A DNA stretch of 64,000 nucleotides from Paraplanobispora siamensis. Lineage in GTDB: Bacteria > Actinomycetota > Actinomycetes > Streptosporangiales > Streptosporangiaceae. The position numbers were made by a program, and so were the translations under genes. Below the pieces are notes generated by a model. It was not told the DNA's origin. It saw only the letters and a list, made by a program, of their open reading frames with translations, and ran no database searches. The stretch is taken from assembly GCF_016863175.1 (NCBI RefSeq), contig NZ_BOOJ01000023.1, positions 1 through 64,000 on the forward strand, written 5' to 3'. The stretch's first letter is position 1, and each line of letters starts with the position of its first letter. Of the stretch, positions 17,131 to 24,536 are shown one piece after another.

Positions 17131-17817
17131 TCAGGCCTTCTGGCTGGTGCGCTCGCCGGTGGCCAGGCCGTCGAACAGGACGGTGACGTAGTGGTCGGCC
17201 AGGCCCGCGGTGTTGAGGCGGCCCCCGGGGCGGAACCAGCGCACGGCGACCCAGATGGTGTCGCGGATCATGCGGTAGGTGAGCTTGGGGTCGACGTCGG
17301 CGCGGAACTGGCCGACGGCCTGGCCGCGCTTGATCTGCTCGACCCACATGCGCTCGACCTCGTCCTCGGCCTTGACGAGGTAGTCGAAGCGGTCGCCGGG
17401 CAGGGAGCGCAGATAGTTCCAGTCGTTCTGCATGACGGTGATCGCCGCGCGGTGGGGTTCGAGGGTGCTGAAGCCGATGCGCACCATCTCTGACAGGATC
17501 GTGCGGGGGTCGCCGTCCTGCTCCAGGGCGGCCCGGTAGCGGCCCACCAGGTCGTCGAGGAAGGTGGTGAGCACCTCGTCGACGATCGTCTCCTTGGAGT
17601 CGAAGTGGTGGTAGAGGCTTCCGGAGAGGATGCCCGCCTCCTCCGCGATCTCGCGGACGGTGGTCGCCTGGAAACCCTTGCGGGCGAAGAGCTCGGCGGC
17701 GAGCTTGACGAGGTGGTCGCGGCGCTCCGAAGCGGAGCCGGATGCGGTCGCGCGCTTCGTCGTGCTCTGCCGCTTGACCGGGGTGGCCGCGGCGCCGGAG
17801 TTCTTTCGCGTGTTCAC
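17131..17817 (-). CDS. kstR2: KstR2-like TetR-family repressor of steroid (HIP) catabolism
   Basis: The 228-residue protein has a TetR helix-turn-helix (TTVREIAEEAGILSGSLYHHFDSKE, about 55-80). The ligand domain resembles mycobacterial KstR2, most strikingly in its late segment (YRMIRDTIWVAVRWFRPGG), recalled from the M. tuberculosis protein. KstR2 represses C/D-ring catabolic genes until HIP-CoA binds. The first ~30 residues are a low-complexity extension beyond the usual start. GTG at 17817 has CATAAT six bases upstream and no spaced ribosome-binding site, so the mRNA may be leaderless. A degenerate KstR2 box lies just upstream, indicating autoregulation. Confidence 0.85.
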   Translation of the reverse strand: MNTRKNSGAAATPVKRQSTTKRATASGSASERRDHLVKLAAELFARKGFQATTVREIAEEAGILSGSLYHHFDSKETIVDEVLTTFLDDLVGRYRAALEQDGDPRTILSEMVRIGFSTLEPHRAAITVMQNDWNYLRSLPGDRFDYLVKAEDEVERMWVEQIKRGQAVGQFRADVDPKLTYRMIRDTIWVAVRWFRPGGRLNTAGLADHYVTVLFDGLATGERTSQKA

Positions 17818-17823
17818 CCTCCC

Positions 17824-17851
17824 ATTATGAGCCCTTGCGCAATCGCTTGTT
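17824..17851 (-). promoter_or_regulatory. Promoter and degenerate KstR2 operator of kstR2
   Basis: CATAAT (minus strand of 17824-17829) is a good -10 placed six bases before the GTG start. The segment 17838-17851, read on the minus strand as AACAAGCGATTGCG, keeps one perfect half-site (CAAG) of the AnCAAGnnCTTGnT motif and has two mismatches in the other half. It sits where a repressor would block RNA polymerase. Confidence 0.5.
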
Positions 17852-17988
17852 CACCAGAACGCGCCAGCTCATCGAGGCGGTACGGCGCGCGGGAAGATGG
17901 GCCGCCTATATATGGCGATCTGACGGGACCGATGCCGTCATCACCGAAAGACTCTGACAAATCACGCTTTGTGCGTCACGATCGTCCC

Positions 17989-19398
17989 ATGGCGAATCTC
18001 GGGTTCCCCTTCACGCTCGGGGTGGCCTCGGGGGAGCCGGCGCCCGACGGGGTGATCATCTGGACCCGGCTCGCCCCCGACCCGCTCGGCCAGGACCCCC
18101 GGCGGCCGGGCGGCATGCCCGACACGGTCGTGACGGTCCGGTGGCAGGTGGCCGAGGACGAGGGCTTCAAGAAGGTCGTCCGCCAGGGCACCGCCCGGGC
18201 GGACCGGCGCTGGGCGCACAGCGTGCACGTCAAGGTCACCGGCCTCAACCCGGCGACCGACTACTTCTACCGCTTCTCCGTCGGCGCGCCGTTCGCCGCC
18301 ACCGTCAGCCCGGCCGGCCGGACCAGAACCGCGCCGGCGGCCTCCTCCCCGGCGCCGGTGCGCTTCGCGTTCGTCTCCTGCCAGCGCTACGAGCACGGGC
18401 GCTACACCGCGCTGCGGCACATGGCGGACGAACGTCCCGACGTGGTCTTCCAGCTCGGCGACTACATCTACGAGTACGGCAAGCCGGCCAACCCGGCGCC
18501 CGGGCGCTACGTCCGCAGGCTGGAGCCTCCCGAGAGGGTCTGCGAGACCCTCCACCAGTACCGCAACCGCTACGCCCGCTACCGGACCGACCCGGACCTG
18601 CAGGCCGCGCACCGGGCCGCGCCCTGGGTGACCGTCTGGGACGACCACGAGGTCAGGGACAACTACCAGGGCACGCTGCCCGGGGACGGGTCCGACCCGG
18701 CCGCCTTCCGGCGCCGGCGCGCCGCCGCCTACCAGGCGTACTACGAGCACCTGCCGCTGCGGGTGCGGCCGTCGGACTCCGGGCTGCAGATGTACCGGTG
18801 GCGGCCCTACGGCCGGGTCGCCGACTTCCTGGCCCTGGACGTCCGCCAGTACAGGACGGCGGCCGACATGCTCGGCCCAGCGCAGGAGCGGTGGCTGATG
18901 GAGCGGCTCGCGGCGTCGTCGGCGCGCTGGAAGGTGCTGGCGCAGCCGCTGTTCTTCGCGCGCAGGATCCTGCCCGGTCCGCCGCCCCACGTGAGCACCG
19001 ACGCCTGGGACGGTTATCCGGCGCTGCGCTCGCGCATCGTGAACTCGGGTGTGCAGGGCCTGGTGGTCGTCTCCGGGGACGTCCACAACGCCTGGGCGGG
19101 GGAGATCATGGCCGACTTCGCCGATCCGTCGTCGGCCCGCAGGGGCGTGGAGTTCGTCGGCTCGTCGGTGACCAGCGCGTCCACGGTGACCGACGCCCAG
19201 GCCGGCGTCGTCCTCGGGGCCAACCCGCACCTGAAGTTCTTCGACGGCCGTCGCGGCTACGTGATGTGCACGGTCACGGCGGACGACTGGCACACCGCCT
19301 ACCGCGCCGTCGACTTCGTCGACCTGCCGGGAGCGCCGGTGCGCCACGTGGCCGGTTTCACCGTCCGGGACAACCGCCTCGTCCCCGACGTCGTCTGA
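17989..19398 (+). CDS. PhoD-like metallophosphatase (alkaline phosphatase D family)
   Basis: The 469-residue protein has the PhoD N-terminal Ig-like domain (FPFTLGVASGEP, then VIIWTRLAPDPL) and the phosphoesterase domain with metal-binding motifs FAFVSCQRYEHG (~128), VFQLGDYIYEYG (~155), TVWDDHEVRDNY (~222) and VVSGDVHNAWAGE (~365). PhoD enzymes normally carry a twin-arginine signal; from the ATG at 17989 none is present, and upstream codons back to 17827 do not form one either, so the protein is probably cytoplasmic or the start is mis-set. It is divergent from kstR2 across a 171-base gap. Confidence 0.83.
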   Translation: MANLGFPFTLGVASGEPAPDGVIIWTRLAPDPLGQDPRRPGGMPDTVVTVRWQVAEDEGFKKVVRQGTARADRRWAHSVHVKVTGLNPATDYFYRFSVGAPFAATVSPAGRTRTAPAASSPAPVRFAFVSCQRYEHGRYTALRHMADERPDVVFQLGDYIYEYGKPANPAPGRYVRRLEPPERVCETLHQYRNRYARYRTDPDLQAAHRAAPWVTVWDDHEVRDNYQGTLPGDGSDPAAFRRRRAAAYQAYYEHLPLRVRPSDSGLQMYRWRPYGRVADFLALDVRQYRTAADMLGPAQERWLMERLAASSARWKVLAQPLFFARRILPGPPPHVSTDAWDGYPALRSRIVNSGVQGLVVVSGDVHNAWAGEIMADFADPSSARRGVEFVGSSVTSASTVTDAQAGVVLGANPHLKFFDGRRGYVMCTVTADDWHTAYRAVDFVDLPGAPVRHVAGFTVRDNRLVPDVV

Positions 19399-19412
19399 GC
19401 ACGCCCGCGGAC

Positions 19413-19431
19413 GGCCGGTGGGTTTCCGGCC
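19413..19431 (+). terminator. Hairpin after the PhoD-like gene
   Basis: GGCCGG (19413-19418) and CCGGCC (19426-19431) enclose a seven-base loop that contains TTT, 15 bases after the PhoD stop. Confidence 0.5.
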
Positions 19432-19510
19432 TCCGCCGTGCCTCTCCTTCCGTTTCACACACGTCTCCCGTTTCACACGCGGGAATAGCCATGGTCAGCC
19501 CTATAGCTTT

Positions 19511-19525
19511 TAGGAAACTTTCCTA
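19511..19525. promoter_or_regulatory. Perfect palindrome upstream of the hexosaminidase gene
   Basis: TAGGAAA-C-TTTCCTA is a perfect 7-1-7 palindrome in an AT-rich patch of an otherwise very GC-rich region, about 110 bases upstream of the ATG at 19635. This is the expected look of a repressor site. It shares GGAA/TTCC half-sites with the 37-bp element near rpiR but with different spacing. Binding protein unknown; RpiR is one candidate. Confidence 0.55.
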
Positions 19526-19634
19526 TTAGATTTGCGCGCAGGCTTCTGGGAGCGCTTTCCCGGAGGGTCGAGACGACAAGGTGTCTGTGCGCCTTCGGCA
19601 TGCCATGCCGCCGGTCCGCCAGCGAGGAGGATGC

Positions 19635-21143
19635 ATGAAGCGCAGCCCGGAGCTGCTCCGTCTGGCGGACGCGGTCCTGTTCCCCGGGTTCGAGGGGAAG
19701 ACGCCGCCGGAGTGGCTCCGCAGGCGCCTGGCCGGCGGGCTGTCCGGGGTGGTGCTCTTCTCCCGCAACATCGCCGGTCCCGTCCAGGTGGCCGAGCTGA
19801 CGGCCGCGCTCCGCGCGGAGAACCCCGCCCTCCTGGTCGGCATCGACGAAGAGGGCGGCGAGGTCACCCGCCTGGAGGTGGCGGCCGGGAGCACCCGCCC
19901 CGGCAACTACGCGCTCGGCGTGGTGGACGACGTCGAGCTGACCGAGCGGATCGCCAGGGACCTCGGCCACGACCTGGCGCGGGCCGGCGTCAACTTCGAC
20001 TTCGCCCCCTCGGCGGACGTGAACTCCAACCCCGACAACCCGGTCATCGGCCTGCGCTCCTTCGGTGCCGACCCCGACCTGGTCGCCCGGCACGCCGTCG
20101 CCTGGATCAAGGGCCTGCAGTCCGCGTGCGTGGCCGCCTGCGCCAAGCACTTCCCCGGTCACGGCGACACCTCCGTGGACTCCCACCACGGGCTCCCGGC
20201 GGTCGCGGCCCGCGCGGAGGAGCTGCACGAGGTGGCCCTGCGGCCCTTCCGCGCGGCCATCGAGGCGGGCGTGCAGTCGATCATGACGGGTCACCTGCTG
20301 GTGTCCGCCTACGACGGCGGGATGCCCGCGACGCTCAGCGGCCGGATCCTGCACGACCTGCTCCGGGCCGAGATGGGCTTCGAGGGCGTCATCATCACCG
20401 ACGGCATCGAGATGCAGGCCGTCTCCGGCCCCTTCGGCATCGGCGGCGCCTCCGCGCGGGCGATCGCCGCGGGCGCCGACGCCGTCTGCATCGGCGGTGA
20501 GCACGCCGACGAGCAGACCGCCGTCGAGGCCCGCGACGCCATCGCGGACGCCGTGCTGGAGGGATGGCTGCCCGAGGAGCGGCTGGCCGACGCGGCCCGC
20601 CGGGTCGGCGCCCTCGCCGCCTGGGGCACCCCCGGCCCGACCCCGCCGGTCGCGCCCAGCCGTCCGGGCGACGTCCCGATCGGCCTGGTCGCCGCCCGGC
20701 GCGCCCTGCGGATCACCCGCCGCTCCGCCGCGGACGTGCTGCCCCTGCCGGCCCCGCCGCACGTGGTCGAGCTCGCCCCGGAGATGAATCTCGCCATCGA
20801 CAAGGCCACCCCGTGGGGGGTGGGCGAGCCGCTCGGCAAGCTCCTGCCGGGCACCACGGTCACCCGCCTGGACGCCCCGGCCGCCACCGGGGGCGCGATC
20901 GAGGCCGCCCTGGGCTCGGCCGCGGGCCGGCCCCTGGTCGCGGTGGTCCGCGACGCCCACCGTCACCTGTGGCAGGAGGACGCTCTGAACCACCTCCTGG
21001 CCGCCCGCCCGGACACCGTCGTGATCGAGATGGGACTGCCCGGCAGGTCAGACCTCGGCGCCGTGCACATCGCCACCCACGGTTCGGCCCGCGTCTGCGG
21101 CCAGGCCGCCGCCGAGCTCCTGGCGGGGGAGCTCCCGGCCTGA
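19635..21143 (+). CDS. Glycoside hydrolase family 3 beta-N-acetylhexosaminidase (NagZ-like)
   Basis: The 502-residue protein has the GH3 catalytic barrel: LVGIDEEGGEVTRL near 75, NFDFAPSADVNSNPDNPVIGLRSFG near 120, and the KHFPGHGDTSVDSHHGLP segment near 170 that carries the His/Asp acid-base dyad of NagZ enzymes. The nucleophile is probably the aspartate in VIITDGIEMQA near 255. No signal peptide is visible, so it should cleave GlcNAc-containing oligosaccharides (chitobiose, muropeptides) inside the cell. That fits the NgcEFG importer 3.4 kb upstream. ATG at 19635 follows GAGGAGG. Confidence 0.9.
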   Translation: MKRSPELLRLADAVLFPGFEGKTPPEWLRRRLAGGLSGVVLFSRNIAGPVQVAELTAALRAENPALLVGIDEEGGEVTRLEVAAGSTRPGNYALGVVDDVELTERIARDLGHDLARAGVNFDFAPSADVNSNPDNPVIGLRSFGADPDLVARHAVAWIKGLQSACVAACAKHFPGHGDTSVDSHHGLPAVAARAEELHEVALRPFRAAIEAGVQSIMTGHLLVSAYDGGMPATLSGRILHDLLRAEMGFEGVIITDGIEMQAVSGPFGIGGASARAIAAGADAVCIGGEHADEQTAVEARDAIADAVLEGWLPEERLADAARRVGALAAWGTPGPTPPVAPSRPGDVPIGLVAARRALRITRRSAADVLPLPAPPHVVELAPEMNLAIDKATPWGVGEPLGKLLPGTTVTRLDAPAATGGAIEAALGSAAGRPLVAVVRDAHRHLWQEDALNHLLAARPDTVVIEMGLPGRSDLGAVHIATHGSARVCGQAAAELLAGELPA

Positions 21144-21261
21144 CGCATCGCCGTACCGGACGCCCGTGAGACGAGCAGCCGCCTCGGGCGGCGCGCCGTA
21201 CCGGGGCATGTCCGGTATGAGATGACATTACTTCGTAAAGGACCATCCTTCTCTTCCTGTA

Positions 21262-21283
21262 TTACCTAACGCTTGCTTGGTAA
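21262..21283. promoter_or_regulatory. KstR2-like operator upstream of the SDR pair
   Basis: The 14-base core (21264-21277) matches AnCAAGnnCTTGnT except for two bases in the left half. Over 19 bases it is 17/19 identical to the perfect site at 54302-54320. Outer TTACC and GGTAA arms (21262-21266, 21279-21283) extend the symmetry. It lies 42 bases upstream of the GTG at 21325. Confidence 0.6.
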
Positions 21284-21324
21284 GGTGGCGTGCGGCGGAC
21301 CGGGGAGAGAAGGCGAGGGCCGGC

Positions 21325-22182
21325 GTGCGGGTCTCCTACGACTACACCGGATCGGTGGTGCTGGTCACCGGCGGGACCCGGGGGATCGGCGCCGGGATCG
21401 CGGAGGCGTTCCTGGCGGCCGGGGCCCGCGTGGTCGTGTGCGCCCGGGGGAGGCCGGACTCCTCCGTGGCCGGTGATTTCACCGCGGCCGACGTCAGGGA
21501 CCCGGCGGAGGTGGACCGGCTGTTCGCGGGGATCGAGGAGCGGTACGGCCGGCTCGACGTCGTGGTGAACAACGCGGGCGGCTCGCCGTACGCGCCCGTG
21601 GCCGGTACCCCGCCGCGGCTGCACGCCCGGGTCATCGAGCTCAACCTCGTCGCGCCGCTGCTGGTCGCCCAGCGGGCCCATCCGCTCCTGGCCGCGAGCG
21701 CCGCGAGTGCCCCGGGAGGTCCGGACGGCGCGCAGGCGGGGGCCGCCGGGTCGGTCATCATGATCGGCAGTTCGAGCGGCGTACGGCCCTCGCCCGGCAC
21801 CTCCGCCTACGGCGCGGCGAAGGCGGGCCTGCACCATCTGGCCGCGTGCCTGGCCGCCGAGTGGGCCCCGCACGTCCGGGTCAACACGGTGGTCGTCGGC
21901 CTGGCCGAGACCGAGGCGGCGGCCGGTCACTACGGAGGGCCGGAGGGCGTGCGGCGGATGGGCGCCGCCGTGCCGGCCGGGCGGATGGCCTCGCCCGCGG
22001 ACGTGGCGCAGGCGTGCCTGTGGCTGGCCGCTCCCGGCTACGTGACGGGGGCCGAGATCGCCCTGCACGGCGGCGGGGAGATCCCCGCCTGGCGGGAGAT
22101 CGCCTCCGGGCGGGCCGCTTCCGAGGAGGCTGCGTCCGGACAGGCTGGATCCGGACAGATCGCCTCTGGACACGGTGGATGA
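21325..22182 (+). CDS. Short-chain dehydrogenase/reductase of the KstR2 regulon (Rv3549c-like)
   Basis: The 285-residue SDR has a cofactor motif (LVTGGTRGIGAG), an NNAG motif (VVVNNAGGSPYAP) and catalytic Ser/Tyr/Lys (IGSSSG, then YGAAKAGLHH). The order of this gene, the next SDR and an upstream KstR2 box recalls the mycobacterial Rv3549c-Rv3548c pair of the HIP catabolic regulon; the assignment is from remembered family features. The C-terminal ~25 residues are a degenerate Ala/Ser/Gly/Gln repeat not expected in SDRs. GTG at 21325 follows GGCGAGGG; the upstream open frame would run through the operator. Confidence 0.8.
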   Translation: MRVSYDYTGSVVLVTGGTRGIGAGIAEAFLAAGARVVVCARGRPDSSVAGDFTAADVRDPAEVDRLFAGIEERYGRLDVVVNNAGGSPYAPVAGTPPRLHARVIELNLVAPLLVAQRAHPLLAASAASAPGGPDGAQAGAAGSVIMIGSSSGVRPSPGTSAYGAAKAGLHHLAACLAAEWAPHVRVNTVVVGLAETEAAAGHYGGPEGVRRMGAAVPAGRMASPADVAQACLWLAAPGYVTGAEIALHGGGEIPAWREIASGRAASEEAASGQAGSGQIASGHGG

Positions 22183-22225
22183 ACGGCCGGGAAACTCTGG
22201 ATGATCACGGCGAAGGGACCTTGGC

Positions 22226-23131
22226 ATGAGCGGGATCTGTGACGGCCGCGTGGTGATCGTGACCGGCGCCGGGCGCGGCATCGGGCGGGAGCACGCACTG
22301 GAGTTCGCCCGGCAGGGGGCCGCGGTCGTGGTCAACGACCTGGGGGCCGGGCAGGATGGCGCCGGGCGCTCCGGCGGTCCCGCGCTGGGCGTGGTCGAGG
22401 AGATCAAGGCGATGGGCGGCCGCGCGGTGGCCAACAGCGACGACGTCGCCGACTGGGACGGCGCGGCCCGGCTGGTCAAGATGGCGCTGAGCGCCTTCGG
22501 GCGGCTGGACGTGCTGGTGAACAACGCCGGGTTCGTCCGCGACCGGATGCTGGTCTCGATGACCGAGCAGGAGTGGGACGACGTCATCCGCGTGCACCTC
22601 AAGGGTCACTTCCTGCCGCTGCGGCACGCCGCGGCGCACTGGCGGGAGCGCGCGAAGTCGGGTGAGCGGGTGGACGCCCGGGTGATCAACACCTCGTCGG
22701 GTGCGGGGCTGCTCGGCAGCGTGGGCCAGGGCAACTACGCCGCGGCCAAGGCCGGGATCGCGGCGTTCACGCTGGTGGCCGCGGCCGAGCTGGGCCGCTA
22801 CGGCGTGACCGCGAACGCGATCGCCCCGGCCGCCCGCACCCGGATGACCGAGCAGGTCTTCGCCGAGACGATGGCCCGCCCGCGGGAGGGGTTCGACGCG
22901 ATGGACCCGGCCAACGTGGCGCCGCTGGTGGTGTGGCTGGGGTCCGCCGGGTCCGCGCGCGTGACGGGCAGGGTGTTCGAGGTGGAGGGCGGGGTCATCT
23001 CGCTCGCCGACGGCTGGCGGCACGGCCCGCGCGTCGAACGGGACTCCCGCTGGGAGGCGGCCGAGGTCGGAGAGGCGGTCGCCAAGCTGCTGGCCGACGC
23101 CCCGGAGCCGGACCCGGTCTACGGCGCGTAG
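22226..23131 (+). CDS. Short-chain dehydrogenase/reductase of the KstR2 regulon (Rv3548c-like)
   Basis: The 301-residue SDR belongs to the long type with VTGAGRGIGREHAL, an extended VVVNDLGAGQDGAGRSGGPA insertion, LVNNAGFVRDRM, INTSSGAGL and YAAAKAGIAAFT (catalytic Tyr/Lys). The late segment TGRVFEVEGG and the C-terminal PVYGA are typical of the Rv3548c-like dehydrogenases. It likely oxidises or reduces a hydroxyacyl/keto intermediate of steroid C/D-ring breakdown. It is 43 bases after the first SDR and very probably co-transcribed under the KstR2-like box at 21262. Confidence 0.83.
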   Translation: MSGICDGRVVIVTGAGRGIGREHALEFARQGAAVVVNDLGAGQDGAGRSGGPALGVVEEIKAMGGRAVANSDDVADWDGAARLVKMALSAFGRLDVLVNNAGFVRDRMLVSMTEQEWDDVIRVHLKGHFLPLRHAAAHWRERAKSGERVDARVINTSSGAGLLGSVGQGNYAAAKAGIAAFTLVAAAELGRYGVTANAIAPAARTRMTEQVFAETMARPREGFDAMDPANVAPLVVWLGSAGSARVTGRVFEVEGGVISLADGWRHGPRVERDSRWEAAEVGEAVAKLLADAPEPDPVYGA

Positions 23132-23252
23132 GAATCGGTTCTCTGGTTCGCCGGGGAACGTCCCAAATGGTGGGAATGCGATTGGATCGAGCCCTCACGT
23201 CCGATGTGTAATGTCCCTGGCGTTGTTTGGATACTGACATAGGGGCATTGCT

Positions 23253-24086
23253 GTGAGCGTTTCCGCGGCGTACGTGACGTACGAGGACCCGGACGGCTTC
23301 GACGACGAGAAGGAGATCGCACTCGCCGCCTGGGCCGAGGCCGGGATCGACGGGCGGATCGTGCGCTGGGACGATCCCGGGGTCGACTGGTCCGCCTTCG
23401 ACATCGTGGTCGTCCGCTCGGCCTGGGACTACGTGGCCCGCCGTACGGAGTTCCTCGACTGGGCGCGCCGGGTGGAGTCCGTCACCCGGCTGGCCAACCC
23501 GGCCGCCGTGCTGGAGCGCAACACCGACAAGACGTACCTGTGGGACCTGACGGTGCCGATCATCCCCACCTCCTGGGTCGAGCCTGGGCAGGCGGTGGAC
23601 CTGCCGGACCTCGGGGAGTACGTGGTCAAGCCCGCGATCTCGGCGGGCGCCCGCGACACCATCAGGACCGCCGACCGGGGCAAGGCCGAGGCGCACGCCG
23701 CCCGGCTGGCCGCCGAGGGCCGGACGGCGATGATCCAGCCGTACCTGGACATGGTCGAGACCGAGGGGGAGACCTCGCTGCTGTACTTCGGCGGGCGCCT
23801 CAGCCACGTCGTACGCCGCAACCCGATGCTGGCCGGGGGCTCGGCCGCGCCGGACGCCGACAACGCCCGGGCCCAGCTGCGCACCGCCGACCCCGACCAG
23901 GTGGCCCTCGCCGAGCGGGTCCTGGCGGAGTTCCCCGGCGTGCTGTACGCCCGGGTCGACCTGGTCCGCCTGCCCGACGGCAGCGCGGCGGTCATCGAGG
24001 TCGAACTGACCGAGCCGTACTTCTTCCTGCGCTACGCCCCGGACGCGGCGGCCAACCTGGCCCGCGCGGTGGCCGAGGCGGTCTGA
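23253..24086 (+). CDS. ATP-grasp domain protein (glutathione-synthetase-like fold)
   Basis: The 277-residue protein opens with a substrate domain (VSAAYVTYEDPD, then VVVRSAWDYVARRTEFLDW) and continues into an ATP-grasp fold with nucleotide-binding lysine (GEYVVKPAISAGARDTIR, near 130) and metal-binding residues (YARVDLVRLPDGSAAVIEVELTEPYFF, near 235). ATP-grasp ligases join a carboxylate to an amine or thiol; the substrate here is not predictable. It begins with GTG at 23253 and stands alone in its orientation. The last codons and stop fall within a small tandem duplication. Confidence 0.75.
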   Translation: MSVSAAYVTYEDPDGFDDEKEIALAAWAEAGIDGRIVRWDDPGVDWSAFDIVVVRSAWDYVARRTEFLDWARRVESVTRLANPAAVLERNTDKTYLWDLTVPIIPTSWVEPGQAVDLPDLGEYVVKPAISAGARDTIRTADRGKAEAHAARLAAEGRTAMIQPYLDMVETEGETSLLYFGGRLSHVVRRNPMLAGGSAAPDADNARAQLRTADPDQVALAERVLAEFPGVLYARVDLVRLPDGSAAVIEVELTEPYFFLRYAPDAAANLARAVAEAV

Positions 24087-24120
24087 CGGGGCCGAGGCGG
24101 TCTGACGGGGCCGAGGCGGC
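24071..24120. repeat. 19-bp tandem repeat across the ATP-grasp stop codon
   Basis: The 19-base unit GGCCGAGGCGGTCTGACGG occurs at 24071-24089 and again at 24090-24108, followed by a partial third copy. It includes the last codons and stop of the ATP-grasp gene, so it looks like recent slippage. Confidence 0.8.
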
Positions 24121-24207
24121 TCACGCCCGGGTCGGGCCGGTCCGACGGCCGGGCCGGGGCGAACCGGGTCCGGCTGAGGCGGTTCACGTCCGGCCGGGCC
24201 GGTGCTC

Positions 24208-24229
24208 CCCTCCCGGCGCGCCGGGAGGG
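24208..24229 (-). terminator. Hairpin downstream of the tRNA-like gene
   Basis: Nine-base arms (24208-24216 and 24221-24229) pair perfectly around CGCG. It lies 14 bases beyond the 3' end of the minus-strand tRNA-like gene, and is a likely terminator for it. Confidence 0.6.
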
Positions 24230-24242
24230 AGAAGATCGCGGA

Positions 24243-24315
24243 CCTCACCGACCGGGCTCGAACCGGCGTCCACCCGGTCCAAGAGCCGGGCGCTCTACCA
24301 CTGAGCTACGGTGAG
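24243..24315 (-). tRNA. tRNA-like gene with an 8-nt anticodon loop, isotype uncertain
   Basis: The 73-base cloverleaf has a perfect 7-bp acceptor stem (CTCACCG/CGGTGAG) and a U8-A9 pair of linker bases. The D-arm is GCTC-AGTGGTA-GAGC, the anticodon stem CCCGG/CCGGG, the variable loop five bases, and the T-arm GCCGG-TTCGAGC-CCGGT with one GU pair. Discriminator G73; no CCA encoded. The anticodon loop is CTCTTGGA, eight bases instead of seven. Counting from the 5' side with U33 gives anticodon CTT (Lys), but G73 and the extra base are atypical. One further C-G pair could extend the acceptor stem to 8 bp. Either a frameshift-type decoder, a non-decoding tRNA, or a pseudogene. Confidence 0.7.
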
Positions 24316-24384
24316 GCCGCTCTCATCATGCCGCCCCGCCTGCCCCGGCGACCAGCGATTTTCCGGGACCGCCGCAGCCGTGCC

Positions 24385-24535
24385 GGAATCGCCGGAGCTC
24401 TCCCGGGGCCGCCGGAGCCGTGCCGCGGTGGCCGCACCCGTGCCGGAATCACCGAGGCCCTCCCGGAACCGTCGGAGCCGTGCCGGGATTGCCGGAGCGC
24501 CCCTGGGGGCCGCCGGACCCGTATCCGGCAGATCC
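24385..24535. repeat. Degenerate tandem repeats around GTGCCGG(A/G)AT
   Basis: Between the tRNA-like gene and the next gene there is no convincing CDS. Instead, three diverged copies of a ~40-base segment starting GTGCCGGAATC or GTGCCGGGATT and ending near GCCGGAGCC follow each other. No mobile element ends were found. Confidence 0.5.
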
Positions 24536-24536
24536 G

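Noticed and set aside
24243-24315. Straightforward tRNA-Lys(CTT)
   Set aside because: The loop has eight bases and the discriminator is G, so a confident Lys call is not justified; reported as isotype-uncertain.
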